The notes: generated from the sequence alone by a model not told the origin. Positions 45,190 through 52,413 are shown, counted from the first letter of the stretch. The stretch: 52,413 nucleotides of DNA from an uncultured Oscillibacter sp. (GCA_950097265.1 CATNDJ010000013.1:7517-59929), one strand, 5' to 3'. Numbers and translations are program-made.

Positions 45190-46941
45190 ATGACCACCCG
45201 GGACTTCCAGCAAAAATCCGCCCTGCAAATTTTCCTCTCCTACTTCCGGCCCCACCGGAGGCTGTTCGTCATGGATTTGGCCTGCGCCCTGCTGATCTCC
45301 ATGATCGACCTGGCCTTCCCCGCCGTGTCCCGGTGGTGCATGTACGAGCTGCTGCCCGAGAGCGCCTACAAGACCTTTTTCGCCGTCATGGCGGTGGTCT
45401 TCATCGCTTTTGTGCTCCGGGCCCTGCTGACCTACGTCATCTGCTACTGGGGCCACACCTTCGGCATCCTGGTAGAGGCGGACATCCGCCACGACCTCTT
45501 CCGCCACATGCAGGAGCTGAGCTTCAACTACTACGACAAGAACCGCACGGGCCAGCTCATGAGCCGCCTGACGGCGGACCTTTTCGACATCACGGAGCTG
45601 GCCCACCACGGGCCGGAGGACATCTTCATCTCCGGGGCCACCATACTGGGCTCCCTCATCATCATGTTCACCATCCAGTGGCGGCTGGCCTTGGTGATCG
45701 CCTGCATCGTCCCGGTGTTCTTTGCCGTGGTCTGGTCCTGCCGCCGGTCCATGAGCGAGGCTTCCGCCGCGGTCAAGCAGAAAACCGCCGTCATCAACTC
45801 CGACATCGAGTCCGGCCTCTCCGGCATCCGGACGGCGAAGGCCTTCGCCAACGAGGGGGCGGAGCTCCGGAAGTTCGACAGCTCCAACGCCACCTTCAAG
45901 ACCTCCAAGCGGGCCTTCCACAAGGCCATGGGCCGCTTCAACGCCACCATGGAGTTCTTTCTGTGCATCCTCTCCGCCGCCGTCATCGCCGCCGGGGGCC
46001 TATTCATCATGCGGGGAGAGCTGAACGTCATCGACCTGACCACCTTCAGCCTCTACATCACCACCTTCGTCACCCCGGTGCGGAAGCTCTCCAATTTCGC
46101 CGAGCTCTTCGCCAACGGCACGGCGGGCCTGGGCCGCTTCATCGAGCTGATGCGGGAGGAGCCCGCCCTGAAGGACGCGCCGGACGCGAAGACGCTGGAC
46201 CGGGTAGAGGGCAGAATCGACGTGGACCACGTGAGCTTCGCCTACCAGAAAGACGCGGCGGTGCTCCACGACGTGGACCTGCACATCCGCCCCGGGGAGA
46301 CCCTGGCGGTGGTGGGCCCCTCCGGCGGGGGAAAGTCCACCCTCTGCCAGCTCATTCCCCGGTTTTACGACGTGACGCAGGGAGCCGTCCTCCTGGACGG
46401 CACGGACGTGCGGCAGGTGACCCAGGAATCCCTCCGGCGGAACGTGGGCGTAGTTCAGCAGGACGTGTTCCTCTTTGCCGCCAGCATCCTGGAGAACATC
46501 CGCTACGGCCGCCCCGGGGCTACGGAAGAAGAAGTTGCGCGGGCCGCGCGCCTGGCGGAGATCTATGACGACATCTGCGCCATGCCCGACGGGTTCAACA
46601 CCTATGTAGGGGAGCGGGGCGTGCTCCTCTCCGGCGGGCAGAAGCAGCGCATTTCCATCGCCCGCATCTTTTTGAAGGATCCCCCGGTGCTGATTCTGGA
46701 CGAGGCCACCTCGGCCCTGGACAGCGTGACGGAGGCCAAGCTCCAGGAGGCCTTTGACAAGCTCTCCCAGGGCCGGACCACCATCATCATCGCCCACCGG
46801 CTCTCCACCGTCCGGAACGCGGACCGTATCGCCGTCATTGAGGACGGGCGCATGGTGGAGCTGGGGAGCCACGAGGAGCTGATGGCCAGGGACGGGGCCT
46901 ACGCCGCCCTGGTCCGCACCCAGGAGCTGCGCCATGGATAA
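45190..46941 (+). CDS. ABC exporter, fused membrane and ATPase domains
   Basis: A 583-residue half transporter of the MsbA/BmrA lipid and drug exporter type, acting as a dimer. Six membrane helices occupy about 20-310. The nucleotide-binding domain has Walker A VGPSGGGKSTL (near 374-384), the Q-loop VVQQDVFLF, the signature LSGGQKQRISIARI (near 480), Walker B VLILDEATSALD (near 500) and the H-loop IIIAHRLSTV. Start ATG 45190 has TGGAGGA 7 bases upstream; ATG 45175 lies within that site. It overlaps ylmH by 8 bases. Substrate unknown. Confidence 0.92.
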   Translation: MTTRDFQQKSALQIFLSYFRPHRRLFVMDLACALLISMIDLAFPAVSRWCMYELLPESAYKTFFAVMAVVFIAFVLRALLTYVICYWGHTFGILVEADIRHDLFRHMQELSFNYYDKNRTGQLMSRLTADLFDITELAHHGPEDIFISGATILGSLIIMFTIQWRLALVIACIVPVFFAVVWSCRRSMSEASAAVKQKTAVINSDIESGLSGIRTAKAFANEGAELRKFDSSNATFKTSKRAFHKAMGRFNATMEFFLCILSAAVIAAGGLFIMRGELNVIDLTTFSLYITTFVTPVRKLSNFAELFANGTAGLGRFIELMREEPALKDAPDAKTLDRVEGRIDVDHVSFAYQKDAAVLHDVDLHIRPGETLAVVGPSGGGKSTLCQLIPRFYDVTQGAVLLDGTDVRQVTQESLRRNVGVVQQDVFLFAASILENIRYGRPGATEEEVARAARLAEIYDDICAMPDGFNTYVGERGVLLSGGQKQRISIARIFLKDPPVLILDEATSALDSVTEAKLQEAFDKLSQGRTTIIIAHRLSTVRNADRIAVIEDGRMVELGSHEELMARDGAYAALVRTQELRHG

Positions 46942-47725
46942 GGGCGCGCTGCTGGACCGCCTGGGCCTCGCCGGGGAGGACCGGCTGGCCCTGGCCAAGG
47001 TCCTGGACAGAGCCGGGCAGGCTGTAAACCGGAACATCCCCGCCGCCACGGATTTCCTCAGCCCCCAGCAGCGCTCCCAGGCACAGGACTGTCTGCGCCT
47101 GGCGGGGATTCCCGAGACCGCTTATGTCCTCCAGGGGGGCTACGAGGGGGCGGAGCGGCAGGTGCTGCTGTTCCTCCCCGACTGGATGGAGCGGTCGAAC
47201 GCCGAGAGCCCCATCCGCTGCCTCCGGGCCTCTTTCCGGGAGGAGGAGAAGCTGACCCACCGGGACTTTTTGGGGAGCCTGATGGGCATGGGCGTGGCCC
47301 GGGAGAAGATCGGGGACATTTTGGTGGCCCCGGACAGCGCGGACCTGCTGGTGCTGGACAGTGTGGCGGATTTCCTCCTGCAAAGCTGGGACTCCGCCGG
47401 GCGGGCCAAGCTGCGGGTGACGGCCATTGAACCAGGAAACCTCCACATTCCCACGGTCCAGCGCAGGGAGGTCCGGGACACGGTCAGCTCCCTCCGGCTG
47501 GACGCCGTGGCGTCCTCGGGCTTCCGATTGGCCCGGGGCAAGGCCGCCGCCCTCATCGAGAGCGGGAAGGTCCAGCTGAACTGGCGGGAGTGCGTGAAGC
47601 CGGACAAGCTGCTGGAGGCGGGGGACGTGGTCTCCGCCTGGGGCTTTGGGAAATTCGAGCTCAGCGAGGCGGGGGGCCTGACCCGAAAGGGGAGGATCTC
47701 CATCGTCTTGCAGGTTTACGTTTGA
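46934..47725 (+). CDS. ylmH: S4-domain RNA-binding protein YlmH
   Basis: A 263-residue protein with an N-terminal YlmH domain (FLSPQQRSQAQDCL, RASFREEEKLTHRDFLGSLMGMGVAREKIGDI core THRDFLGSLMGMG) and a C-terminal S4 RNA-binding domain at about 180-250 (LRLDAVASSGFRLARGKAAALIESGKVQLN core SGFRLARGKAAALIE). YlmH is linked to division and, in Bacillus, to rescue of stalled 50S subunits in ribosome quality control. In many Firmicutes it sits in the dcw region; here it is coupled by an 8-base overlap to an ABC exporter. Confidence 0.92.
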   Translation: MDKGALLDRLGLAGEDRLALAKVLDRAGQAVNRNIPAATDFLSPQQRSQAQDCLRLAGIPETAYVLQGGYEGAERQVLLFLPDWMERSNAESPIRCLRASFREEEKLTHRDFLGSLMGMGVAREKIGDILVAPDSADLLVLDSVADFLLQSWDSAGRAKLRVTAIEPGNLHIPTVQRREVRDTVSSLRLDAVASSGFRLARGKAAALIESGKVQLNWRECVKPDKLLEAGDVVSAWGFGKFELSEAGGLTRKGRISIVLQVYV

Positions 47726-47737
47726 GGAGGGACAAGC

Positions 47738-47950
47738 ATGAAGCAGGAGCAGATCGACCGCATCAACGAGCTGGCCCGGAAGGCCCGGTTCGTGGGCCTG
47801 ACGGCGGACGAGGAGAAGGAGCGGGCCGCCCTCCGCCGGGCCTATATCGACTCGGTGCTGGGGAATTTACAGGCCCAGCTGGACAACACCTATATCGTGG
47901 ACGGTCAGGGGAACAAGCGGAAGCTGGAGAAGAAAGAAACGGAGGAATGA
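47738..47950 (+). CDS. DUF896 family protein
   Basis: A 70-residue protein of the YnzC/DUF896 family: an N-terminal helical hairpin QIDRINELARKARFVGLTADEEKER with a following YIDSVLGNLQAQLDN segment. YnzC-like proteins are small and partly disordered; one Bacillus member is LexA-controlled, but the function is not established. It is 12 bases after ylmH and 3 bases before the next gene, with GGAGGG upstream, in a four-gene operon. Confidence 0.9.
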   Translation: MKQEQIDRINELARKARFVGLTADEEKERAALRRAYIDSVLGNLQAQLDNTYIVDGQGNKRKLEKKETEE

Positions 47951-47953
47951 GCT

Positions 47954-49141
47954 ATGGCGGACAACAAGAAAAAATCCTCCGGCGGCGGGGACTGGGGCTG
48001 GCCGCTCATCATTCTTTCCTTCTGCCTGGGCGTCTGGCCCATCGGCCTGGTGCTGCTGTTCGGCAAGCTCTTTGCCGAGGACGAGAAGAAGCCCGCCCAG
48101 CAGGCCCCGCCCCTTCAGGGCATGGCGGGACAGGCCGGGACCTCCGCCGCGCCCCGGAAGCAGACCAAGGCGACCAAGGCGGTGAAGAAGGTCACCAAGT
48201 CCCCTCAGACGAAAAAGTCCACCGCCCGGTGGCTGAAGCTGCTGGGGGCGATTCTGGCCGTCATCGGCTGCCTTGCCATGATCGACGCGATCAGCGCCAT
48301 CTTCTACGCTACCAGCTACTGGTGGGTAGAGGATCTGCTGAGCGGGCTGGCCTTCGCTGTGGGCGGCGGGGCAATGCTCTTTAAAGGCTTCTCCATGGAC
48401 CGCCAGCTGAAGCGCTTCTCCAAGTATCTCTTGGTCATGGGCGACCGGGAGGCCATGCCCATCGACGAGCTGGCCCGGACCCTGGGCTACTCCGAGCGCC
48501 GGGTGGAAAAGGACCTGGAAAAGATGATTGACAAGGGCTACTTCGGCGGGAAGGCCTACCTGAACATGGAGCTGGGCTACCTGTTCCGCTCCAGCGGCGC
48601 AGGGGCGGAGTTCCGCCAGCGTTTCGAGGAGGCCGTCCAGGAAGAGGCGGCGAGAACCGCGGGGGAATCCAAAGCGCCCCCCAAGGAGGCGGAGGAGGGC
48701 TATTCCGGCATCCTGCGGAACATCCGCCGGGCCAACGACCGGATCGCAGACCCGGCGCTGTCCGCGCAGATCTCCCGGCTGGAGGAAATCACCGCCAAGA
48801 TCTTCAAGGCCGTGGAGGAGGACCCCAGGAAAAAGGACCGCATCGGCACCTTCCTGAACTACTACCTGCCCACCACCCAGAAGCTGCTGGACTCCTACGC
48901 GGAGTTCGAGGCCGCCGGGGTAGAGGGGGAGAACCTCCGTCAGGCCAAGGAGCGCATCGAAAACACCATGGATTCCATTGTCAAGGGATTCGAGCACCAG
49001 CTGGACGAGCTCTACAAGGCGGACGCTATGGACGTGGACTCGGATATCCGGGTGATGGAGCACATGCTCCGCCGGGACACCGGCAGCGCGGAACAGGACT
49101 TCGGCCTGGGGGGTTCCGCCGTCCAGTCGGAGGACGAGTAA
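47954..49141 (+). CDS. XpaC-like membrane protein
   Basis: A 395-residue protein of the 5-bromo-4-chloroindolyl phosphate hydrolysis (XpaC) family. Two N-terminal membrane regions lie at about 15-42 and 90-135, separated by a Lys/Thr/Ala-rich loop. A winged-helix-like stretch at about 165-205 (IDELARTLGYSERRVEKDLEKMIDKGYF; core LGYSERRVEKDLEKM) follows. The C-terminal XpaC domain at about 235-370 is helical, with FLNYYLPTTQKLLDSYAEF. XpaC proteins often accompany TelA-type toxic-anion proteins; no telA follows here. Role unclear. GAGGAATGAGCTATG gives the start. Confidence 0.83.
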   Translation: MADNKKKSSGGGDWGWPLIILSFCLGVWPIGLVLLFGKLFAEDEKKPAQQAPPLQGMAGQAGTSAAPRKQTKATKAVKKVTKSPQTKKSTARWLKLLGAILAVIGCLAMIDAISAIFYATSYWWVEDLLSGLAFAVGGGAMLFKGFSMDRQLKRFSKYLLVMGDREAMPIDELARTLGYSERRVEKDLEKMIDKGYFGGKAYLNMELGYLFRSSGAGAEFRQRFEEAVQEEAARTAGESKAPPKEAEEGYSGILRNIRRANDRIADPALSAQISRLEEITAKIFKAVEEDPRKKDRIGTFLNYYLPTTQKLLDSYAEFEAAGVEGENLRQAKERIENTMDSIVKGFEHQLDELYKADAMDVDSDIRVMEHMLRRDTGSAEQDFGLGGSAVQSEDE

Positions 49142-49157
49142 GAAGCGGCGCATGAAT

Positions 49158-49191
49158 AGAGAAAGGGACTGCGGAAGCAGTCCCTTTCTCT
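49158..49191. terminator. bidirectional terminator
   Basis: Perfect 15-bp stem AGAGAAAGGGACTGC/GCAGTCCCTTTCTCT with a GGAA tetraloop, between the convergent xpaC-like and guanine deaminase genes. Confidence 0.82.
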
Positions 49192-49195
49192 GTGT

Positions 49196-50464
49196 TCAGT
49201 CGGCGGAGTAGACCTTCCTGCCGTCGCTCCAGACTGCCCGGATCGCGTCCCTCTGCCGGCGGTAGACACAGCGTTCCAGCCGTTCCGCCGCCGTCATGGG
49301 ATGGGGCCGGGACAGGTCCCCGTCGTCCAGCACCACGGCGTGGAGGCGGTTCCCCGGGGCGAAGCCCGGCTGTTCCCCGAAGAACGCCGCCCCGGCGGAA
49401 GTCCCTAAGTACCAGCCCTCCGCCACGGTGAGAAAGTCCGTGCCCCATTCGTCCAGAATCCGCCGGGCCTTGGAGGCCCGGATGGAGGCCGCCACCACGT
49501 CGAACATGTTCAGGCGGTCCCCTCCGGCGATGTCGCTGCCCAGGGCCACCTTCAGCCCCTCGTTCAGCATTACCCGCACCGGGGCCGTGCCGGAGCAGAT
49601 GTTCTGGTTGGAGTCCGCGCAGTGGACCACGGTGACCCCGGCGGTGCGCATGGCCGCCCGCTCCCGCCCGTCGGACCAGACGCAGTGGGCCATGAGGGTC
49701 TTGTCGTTCCAGAGGCCGTATTTCGCGTAGGTTTCCCAGTACTGGCCGCAGTCCGGGTGCAGCTCCTTTACCCAGGCGATCTCCCCGGTGTTCTCCGACA
49801 GGTGGGACTGAACGGGGAGCCCCCGTTCCGCCGCCAGCTTTCCCAGGAACTCCATCAGATTGTCGGTGCAGGAGGGAGTGAACCGGGGGGTGAGAATGGG
49901 CTTGACGTGCCGGAAGTCCCCGCACTCCTCCAGCCAGCGGAGGGTCTCCCGCTTGGATTCCTCCGTGTCCTCCTGAAGGGCGGGAATGCCGTTGCGGTCC
50001 ATGTTTACCTTGCCCACGTACCCGGTAACCCCGGCCTTTTCCAGCTCCTCCATCAAAATCAGCGTGGCCCGGCGGTGGAGGGAGGAGAACATGCACACCC
50101 GGGTAGTCCCGTTCTCAATGAGCTCCCGGGCCAGCGCCCGGTAGACCTCCCGGGCGTAATCCGGGTCGGCGAAGCGGGCCTCGGTGGGGAAGGTATAGGC
50201 GTTCAGCCAGTCCAGCAGCGGCAGGTCCATGCCCATGCCCAGCATGGGATACTGGGGCGCGTGCAGGTGCAGGTCCGCGAGGGCCTGCAAAATCAGCGCG
50301 TCCCCATAGTCCTCCACCGCCGCCCCGGCGTATTGCTCCGGCAGGGCGGGGAAGACCCCGGTGATTTTTCCATCCTCCGCCACAAGACAGCCGTTTTCCG
50401 TGACGTCCAGTTTCCCCGGGGCCGGGGCGGAAACGACGGTCCCCTTTAAAATGGTAATCGACAT
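49196..50464 (-). CDS. guaD: guanine deaminase
   Basis: A 422-residue amidohydrolase converting guanine to xanthine. Metal ligands are HLH in ALADLHLHAPQYPMLG near 62-65, His in QSHLSENTGE near 215, His in MAHCVWSDG, and Asp in LGSDIAGGDRLNMF near 312. The segment GMDLPLLDWLNAYTFPTEARF (core LPLLDWLNAYTFPTEA) is diagnostic for guanine deaminase, and HCADSNQNICSG matches the family's HCPxSNxxLxSG. Its leader carries a guanine-class riboswitch (50550-50617) with a terminator that ligand binding should disrupt, so guanine itself should switch the gene on. Confidence 0.93.
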   Translation of the reverse strand: MSITILKGTVVSAPAPGKLDVTENGCLVAEDGKITGVFPALPEQYAGAAVEDYGDALILQALADLHLHAPQYPMLGMGMDLPLLDWLNAYTFPTEARFADPDYAREVYRALARELIENGTTRVCMFSSLHRRATLILMEELEKAGVTGYVGKVNMDRNGIPALQEDTEESKRETLRWLEECGDFRHVKPILTPRFTPSCTDNLMEFLGKLAAERGLPVQSHLSENTGEIAWVKELHPDCGQYWETYAKYGLWNDKTLMAHCVWSDGRERAAMRTAGVTVVHCADSNQNICSGTAPVRVMLNEGLKVALGSDIAGGDRLNMFDVVAASIRASKARRILDEWGTDFLTVAEGWYLGTSAGAAFFGEQPGFAPGNRLHAVVLDDGDLSRPHPMTAAERLERCVYRRQRDAIRAVWSDGRKVYSAD

Positions 50465-50495
50465 GCCAACAACCCCTTTTCATATTTGCCAATAC

Positions 50496-50554
50496 AAAAA
50501 CAAAAAGGACGCCTGCGCGGACAGGGGGAATCCTCCCCTTCCGTACAGACACCC
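50496..50554 (-). terminator. riboswitch-controlled terminator of guaD
   Basis: On the minus strand GGGTGTCTGTACGGA (50540-50554) pairs with TCCGCGCAGGCGTCC (50507-50521) in 14 of 15 positions, counting G-U pairs. A nested GGGGA/TCCCC hairpin is inside, and TTTTTGTTTTT follows at 50496-50506. The 5' arm is the P1 3' strand of the aptamer, so aptamer and terminator cannot form together. Confidence 0.8.
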
Positions 50555-50617
50555 ATAGAGAAGCCTTCGGCGGCTTCGTAGAAACGCCCGCGCCATACAG
50601 CGGGCTTATATGAGGCC
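50550..50617 (-). ncRNA. purine riboswitch, guanine class
   Basis: The minus strand reads CTCATATAA, then P2 GCCCGC/GCGGGC with a TGTATGGC loop, then GTTTCTAC, P3 GAAGCC/GGCTTC with a GCCGAA loop, then TCTATGGGTG. The conserved core, the GG and CC loop-loop partners and P1 CTCATA/TATGGG are all present. The discriminating base before TATG is C, which specifies guanine. Deviations from the classic aptamer are U instead of A next to that C, an 8-base P2 loop and a 6-base P3 loop. Confidence 0.88.
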
Positions 50618-50641
50618 CTTTGCTTGTATCGAACTGCTTAC

Positions 50642-50670
50642 AGTGTACCACGTCCGGCGGCGGAAAGCAA
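50642..50670 (-). promoter_or_regulatory. guaD promoter
   Basis: Minus-strand TTGCTT (50665-50670) and TACACT (50642-50647) with a 17-base spacer, starting transcription about 20 bases before the aptamer. Confidence 0.65.
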
Positions 50671-50742
50671 GCACCAGTTCTGACCTTCGCGCTTATACTG
50701 TCATACGGGCGGTCCGCCGCCCGAATTGAGAATAAGGCGTTG

Positions 50743-51510
50743 ATGTGTATGCTGCGGTCTCTTGGCTGGGCCGCCCTGGGCACGGGTTTCACCTTCCTGA
50801 TGACCACCCTGGGCGCCGCCATGGTGTTTTTTCTCTCCGGGGAGCCCAAGCCCCGGTTTCAAAAGGCAATGCTAGGCTTTGCCGCCGGGGTGATGACGGC
50901 GGCTTCCGTGTGGAGTTTGCTTCTTCCCGCCATCGGCCAGGCGTCGGAGGAAGGGCGGGTCCCCAGCTGGCTTCCCGCAGCGGCGGGGATGCTGCTGGGG
51001 GTGGTATTCCTGGCGGCGCTGGACGCGCTGCTGCCCCGCCTCCGGCGGGCGAAGGAGGTCAGCGACGCCTGGCGGCAGAACACGCTGCTGATGACGGCCA
51101 TCACCCTACATAATGTGCCGGAGGGCATGGCGGTGGGCCTGGCCTTCGCCCTGGCGGCAAATGGGGAGGGGGCTGCCGGGGCCATGGCCCTGGCGCTTGG
51201 CATCGGCATCCAGAACTTTCCCGAGGGGGCGGCGGTGGCTCTGCCCCTGCGGCAGGAGGGCCGGGGGCGGCTCGGCGCCTTTACCGGCGGCATGCTGTCC
51301 GGGGCGGTGGAGCCGGTATTCGGCATCCTGGTGGTGCTGATCGCCGCCTGGGCTCACCCCATGATGCCCTGGCTTCTGAGCTTCGCCGCCGGGGCCATGC
51401 TGTACGTGGTGGTGGAGGAGCTGGTGCCCCAGGCCCACAGCCGGGCGGGGACCTGCGGCTTTGTGGGGGGCTTCCTCATCATGATGGTGCTGGATGTGGC
51501 CCTGGGGTGA
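50743..51510 (+). CDS. ZIP-family divalent metal transporter
   Basis: A 255-residue ZIP (ZupT/GufA-like) transporter importing Zn2+ or another divalent cation. Eight hydrophobic helices are present. The two metal-binding helices carry LHNVPEGMAVG and IQNFPEGAAVA, the classic ZIP pair. EELVPQAHSRAG lies near the C-terminus. The start is uncertain: ATG 50743 (AAGG 5 bases upstream) or ATG 50749. It diverges from guanine deaminase and converges with the small zinc-ribbon gene. Confidence 0.9.
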   Translation: MCMLRSLGWAALGTGFTFLMTTLGAAMVFFLSGEPKPRFQKAMLGFAAGVMTAASVWSLLLPAIGQASEEGRVPSWLPAAAGMLLGVVFLAALDALLPRLRRAKEVSDAWRQNTLLMTAITLHNVPEGMAVGLAFALAANGEGAAGAMALALGIGIQNFPEGAAVALPLRQEGRGRLGAFTGGMLSGAVEPVFGILVVLIAAWAHPMMPWLLSFAAGAMLYVVVEELVPQAHSRAGTCGFVGGFLIMMVLDVALG

Positions 51511-51511
51511 G

Positions 51512-51541
51512 AAAACGCGGCGGTATCAACCGCCGTGTTTT
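51512..51541. terminator. bidirectional terminator
   Basis: Stem AAAACGCGGCGGT/ACCGCCGTGTTTT with an ATCA loop (one G-T pair), directly after the ZIP stop and overlapping the stop of the convergent small gene. Confidence 0.85.
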
Positions 51542-51719
51542 ACTGTTTCTTCCTGTGCCGCAGGTCATAGAGAAACTTGAGGGTCCGCTCTCCTTCCACC
51601 ACCCGGCAGAACCGCCCGCAGCCCTCGCAGAGCTCTCGTCCGTTGGACAGAATATAGTCCCGCTCGGTGCCGTGGGTGCGGTGCATCCGGTTCCAGCACG
51701 TCATGCAAAATTCGGCCAT
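51540..51719 (-). CDS. small zinc-ribbon-like protein, 59 aa
   Basis: A 59-residue protein with two CxxC pairs, FCMTCW and LCEGCGRFCR, expected to bind one zinc, and a basic C-terminus (DLRHRKKQ). I do not recognise a named family. I chose ATG 51719 because AGGAGG lies 7 bases upstream. Its strong promoter (TTGACA/TATAAT) is covered by operator half-sites next to a divergent Xre gene. The arrangement mirrors the 82-aa gene and Xre pair at the start of the window. Confidence 0.75.
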   Translation of the reverse strand: MAEFCMTCWNRMHRTHGTERDYILSNGRELCEGCGRFCRVVEGERTLKFLYDLRHRKKQ

Positions 51720-51738
51720 TGTATCGCCTCCTGAACAT

Positions 51739-51774
51739 ATTATAGAGTTTATAACTCTATATGTCAATAGAGTT
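51739..51774. promoter_or_regulatory. promoter and triple half-site operator of the second Xre module
   Basis: Minus-strand TTGACA (51762-51767) and TATAAT (51739-51744) with a 17-base spacer drive the zinc-ribbon gene. Three ATAGAGTT half-sites overlap them: 51742-51749 (plus), 51753-51760 (minus) and 51767-51774 (plus), forming two overlapping palindromes with 3- and 6-base spacers. Confidence 0.72.
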
Positions 51775-51810
51775 ATTTCCTCTTGGATATGCTGTATTCG
51801 AGGTGAGAGG

Positions 51811-52035
51811 ATGCGGTGTGCTGAACGAATACGCGCTTTGCGGGAGGACCGGGATTTGACCCAGGCGTTTATCGCGGGGCTGCTGCATGTGGGTCAAAAG
51901 ACGTATTCGGACTATGAACTCGGCAGGACCCGCATCCCTCTGGACAGTGTGATTATCCTGGCGAAGTACTACAATGTTAGCATGGATTACATCTGCGGCG
52001 TCTCAGACGAGTACCGCCGGTTTCCGAAAAAATGA
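51811..52035 (+). CDS. Xre-family HTH transcriptional regulator, 74 aa
   Basis: A single-domain Cro/CI-type repressor. The helix-turn-helix covers about residues 5-65, with LTQAFIAGLLHVGQKTYSDYELG and the family ending SMDYICGVSDEY. ATG 51811 follows GAGGTGAGAGG. It is divergent from the small zinc-ribbon gene, and the ATAGAGTT array between them is its probable operator. A terminator follows at 52038-52067. Confidence 0.88.
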   Translation: MRCAERIRALREDRDLTQAFIAGLLHVGQKTYSDYELGRTRIPLDSVIILAKYYNVSMDYICGVSDEYRRFPKK

Positions 52036-52037
52036 AG

Positions 52038-52067
52038 GACCGAAGGACGATTGTCCTCCGGTCTTTT
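52038..52067 (+). terminator. terminator of the second Xre gene
   Basis: Stem GACCGAAGGAC/GTCCTCCGGTC (11 bp, one mismatch) with a GATT loop, followed by TTTT, immediately before the convergent 46-aa gene. Confidence 0.82.
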
Positions 52068-52068
52068 G

Positions 52069-52209
52069 TCACTCTTCTTCTTCGTCTTTGCCCGGTTTGT
52101 ATTGCTCCTCGCCGCTTTCAATGAAAAGGATGAAGTCATTGATTTTCTTTTCACTCCATCCGGCGGCACGAAGCCCGAGAATCAGCCTTGCGCTCTCCTG
52201 CATGTTCAT
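52069..52209 (-). CDS. small acidic protein, 46 aa
   Basis: A 46-residue frame with AAGGAGG 9 bases upstream of ATG 52209. It begins MNMQESARLILGLRAAGWSE and continues with a KKINDFILFIESGEEQY helix and an acidic KPGKDEEEE tail. It looks like a two-helix HTH-like or adaptor protein; short proteins of this AAGWSEKKINDF type recur in Firmicutes, but I know no function. The good ribosome site and adjacent Xre gene support that it is real. Confidence 0.65.
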   Translation of the reverse strand: MNMQESARLILGLRAAGWSEKKINDFILFIESGEEQYKPGKDEEEE

Positions 52210-52269
52210 TTCTTTGCGCCTCCTTCCCTGTTCATAACGGTTTTGACTGCCTCAGTGAGCCGCGGGAAA

Positions 52270-52413
52270 TCAGGTCTTCGCGTGAATCTCCGCCCCGCAC
52301 TTGGGGCAGGTGATGACGATTTTCCCCTTGCCCGCGGGGACCCGGCAGATGGTCTTGCAGCTCTTGCAGGTGAAATACTTGTGCTCCTTGTCGGCGTGGC
52401 GGGGCCGGGCCCC
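52270..52413 (-). CDS. C-terminal zinc ribbon of a larger protein (partial)
   Basis: The last 47 codons of a gene whose 5' part lies beyond the window. The visible sequence has a basic ARPRHADKEHKYF stretch and a four-Cys zinc ribbon, TCKSCK and TCPKCGAEI, linked by a CRVPAGKGKIV segment. Ribbons of this form close small membrane proteins in many Clostridia, but the main domain is not visible. It is read in the same direction as the 46-aa gene, 60 bases upstream of it. Confidence 0.7.
   Translation of the reverse strand, partial: GARPRHADKEHKYFTCKSCKTICRVPAGKGKIVITCPKCGAEIHAKT

Overview
The window looks like chromosomal DNA of a GC-rich, spore-forming Clostridia bacterium, most likely of the Oscillospiraceae (Flavonifractor/Oscillibacter/Lawsonibacter type). 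This is inferred from gene content and order: a topA tail followed by trmFO, plsX-acpP-rnc, the germination protease gpr, an FMN riboswitch on ribU, ylmH next to a DUF896 gene, and an ssnA-ygfK purine pair. Most promoters are clear TTGACA/TATAAT types with 16-18 base spacers. Most transcription units end in strong GC hairpins. I see no insertion sequence, prophage, rRNA or CRISPR array.

Layout. 1-5.1 kb: topA tail, a small Xre module, trmFO, plsX, acpP, rnc and gpr. 5.1-10.3 kb: SLOG (YpsA-like) and NUDIX genes sharing a promoter region with a LexA-like box, an acetyltransferase, an NSS transporter, and a DUF2156-GNAT fusion. 10.3-20.5 kb: a LacI-controlled locus. lacI, a PHP phosphoesterase and a PfkB kinase lie on the minus strand. 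Three HAD paralogues, a phosphoglycerate mutase-like enzyme, split transketolase and a 4-hydroxybutyrate dehydrogenase-type alcohol dehydrogenase lie on the plus strand. 20.5-22.2 kb: a 4-hydroxybutyrate-type CoA-transferase and tRNA-Gln. 22.4-28.5 kb: FAD protein, 2-hydroxyacid dehydrogenase, two tiny paralogous hydrophobic peptides, two AraC regulators and a MATE pump. 28.7-35 kb: folA, recG, ftsK, uppP. 35.1-39.5 kb: ygfK and ssnA. 39.7-49.2 kb: metalloregulator, riboswitch-ribU, cytidine deaminase-like gene, dinB, udk, an SH3b surface protein, ABC exporter, ylmH, DUF896 and xpaC-like genes. 49.2-52.4 kb: a purine riboswitch and guanine deaminase, a ZIP transporter, and a second Xre module with small Zn-ribbon proteins.

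Most notable. (1) The 522-residue protein at 15704-17272 is a circularly permuted cofactor-independent phosphoglycerate mutase: the family's C-terminal half comes first and its N-terminal half second, with nearly all catalytic residues kept. It sits in a LacI-regulated cluster that I cannot match to a known pathway. (2) The guanine deaminase leader holds a guanine-class riboswitch whose terminator uses the 3' strand of P1. That predicts a ligand-ON switch for a catabolic gene. (3) Two tandem hydrophobic micropeptides of 19 and 21 residues, each with a strong ribosome binding site, lie in an apparently empty gap. (4) Two Xre/small-protein modules carry clean operator arrays over their promoters.
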